DNA from: Pyrobaculum sp.
Lineage (GTDB): Archaea > Thermoproteota > Thermoprotei > Thermoproteales > Thermoproteaceae
Length of the DNA stretch: 6,024 nt
Direction of reading: 5' to 3'
NCBI GenBank assembly: GCA_022759345.1
Contig: JAEMPK010000186.1
Coordinates: 1 to 6,024, forward strand
The notes under the pieces: model-generated
Told to the model about the DNA's origin: nothing
The model's database searches: none
Seen by the model: only the letters and a program-made list of their open reading frames with translations
Shown: one piece after another, positions 5,547-6,024 of the stretch
Numbering within the stretch: the stretch's first letter is position 1
Layout of the letters: the number at the start of each line of letters is the position of its first letter
Made by a program: the position numbers and the translations under genes

Positions 5547-5980
5547 CTCAGCATTTTCCTGATTTCTTTTGTGAGGTCTATCTGTGTGCCTATTCTTGCG
5601 TAGCCAAGCACCTTGGCCAGAAGACAGGCGTCGCCGCATGGTTTGCAACAGCTCAGCGCCACGTCCTCTCCGCACTCTACCTCGCCTCCTCTGCAGAGCA
5701 GGCCTTCAAGGTATCTCCATGCCTTTTCCAACAGCGGGGCCCGCGCTGTTTTTTTCTCAAAGGCTATGGAGTTGGCTATGCCGTATATGTCGGTGATGTA
5801 TAACAAAGGCTTAACGTCAAGCCGGGAGGCGAGCGACGTGAGGCACGGCAGTGTGCGGGGTTCCAAGACGCCTCCGCAGAGTCTTAAAATTTCTCTAAAC
5901 TTCTCCAACGTCGCCTCGTCTGCCTCTACGTAGGCCAGGAGACCGCTTTGCCAATTCACCAACGCCACCCCGCGGCGCAT
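5543..5980 (-). CDS. Unrecognised 145-residue cysteine-rich protein
   Basis: I do not recognise this protein. It has 145 residues and eight cysteines: C35, C46, then a cluster C96, C103, C111, C112, C115, C119 (spacing C-x6-C-x7-CC-x2-C-x3-C). The cluster could bind zinc or an Fe-S centre, or form disulfides, which are common in cytoplasmic proteins of Pyrobaculum-like hyperthermophiles. The N-terminus (VALVNWQSGLLAYVEAD) looks like a beta-hairpin, the middle (56-95) alpha/beta, and the end (121-145) helical and basic. There is no signal peptide or membrane helix. The ATG at 5980 is preceded by a TATA box 21 bases upstream, slightly closer than at the other genes; GTG codons at 5968 and 5959 are alternatives that would shorten it by four or seven residues. 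Its stop interlocks with that of the radical SAM gene (CTAG). A link with that enzyme, for example in cluster handling, is speculation. Confidence 0.75.
   Translation of the reverse strand: MRRGVALVNWQSGLLAYVEADEATLEKFREILRLCGGVLEPRTLPCLTSLASRLDVKPLLYITDIYGIANSIAFEKKTARAPLLEKAWRYLEGLLCRGGEVECGEDVALSCCKPCGDACLLAKVLGYARIGTQIDLTKEIRKMLS
5553..5570 (+). terminator. T-rich stretch after the radical SAM gene
   Basis: ATTTTCCTGATTTCTTTT starts within ten bases of the stop at 5546 and contains two T4 runs. Such T-rich stretches are typical archaeal termination signals. The same bases encode the Lys-rich C-terminus (TKEIRKML) of the opposing gene, so coding need alone could explain them. Confidence 0.35.
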
Positions 5981-5996
5981 GTCGTTGAGTGGTAGC

Positions 5997-6005
5997 TTTT
6001 ATAAA
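5997..6005 (-). promoter_or_regulatory. TATA box of the cysteine-rich gene
   Basis: On the minus strand TTTATAAAA is centred 21 bases before the ATG at 5980. It contains the eight-base palindrome TTTATAAA (5998-6005), so it could also fire to the right, where a leaderless start would fall at about 6024-6027, on or just past the window edge. Confidence 0.65.
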
Positions 6006-6024
6006 TTGGTTACTTTCAACAGGC

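Noticed and set aside
5613..5933. 106-codon open frame on the + strand opposite the cysteine-rich gene
   Set aside because: The minus frame has a fitting promoter, start and interlocked stop. The + product is Ser/Pro/Arg-rich and begins without a promoter.
1..6024. CRISPR array, insertion sequence, tRNA or rRNA
   Set aside because: No direct repeats with regular spacers, no transposase-like product, no terminal inverted repeats and no TPsiC-loop consensus were seen on either strand.

Overview
The window looks like chromosomal DNA from a hyperthermophilic crenarchaeon of the Thermoproteales, most likely Pyrobaculum or a close relative. Three things point there: the archaeal RadA recombinase resembles the Pyrobaculum protein as I remember it, the promoters are archaeal TATA boxes about 21-25 bases before start codons with no Shine-Dalgarno site, and the GC content is moderate with frequent GTG starts. 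No mobile element, CRISPR array, tRNA or rRNA is visible, and base use looks even from end to end. The genus is an inference from memory, not from a search.

Layout from left to right: the 3' part of a DUF2070-like membrane protein (+, cut by the left edge); a small helical protein, possibly DUF2153 (+); a D1-less Trm5-like tRNA methyltransferase (-); radA (+); an unrecognised 194-residue protein (-); a 532-residue radical SAM protein (+); and an unrecognised cysteine-rich 145-residue protein (-). Seven genes fill almost all of the window. The longest gap is about 150 bases, between the methyltransferase and radA.

The genes do not form an operon. Each of the six genes whose start is visible has its own TATA-like box at leaderless spacing, and strands alternate. 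All three tail-to-tail pairs overlap by exactly four bases, so that their stop codons interlock (CTAA, CTAA, CTAG). The head-to-head pair at 3899/3948 has a 48-base gap holding one nearly palindromic TATA box, placed to serve both genes. The main biological leads are the radical SAM enzyme of unknown substrate, the methyltransferase with changed active-site residues, and the two unrecognised proteins flanking the radical SAM gene. No multi-gene pathway can be claimed: RadA (recombination), the tRNA methyltransferase and the radical SAM enzyme appear to be neighbours rather than partners.
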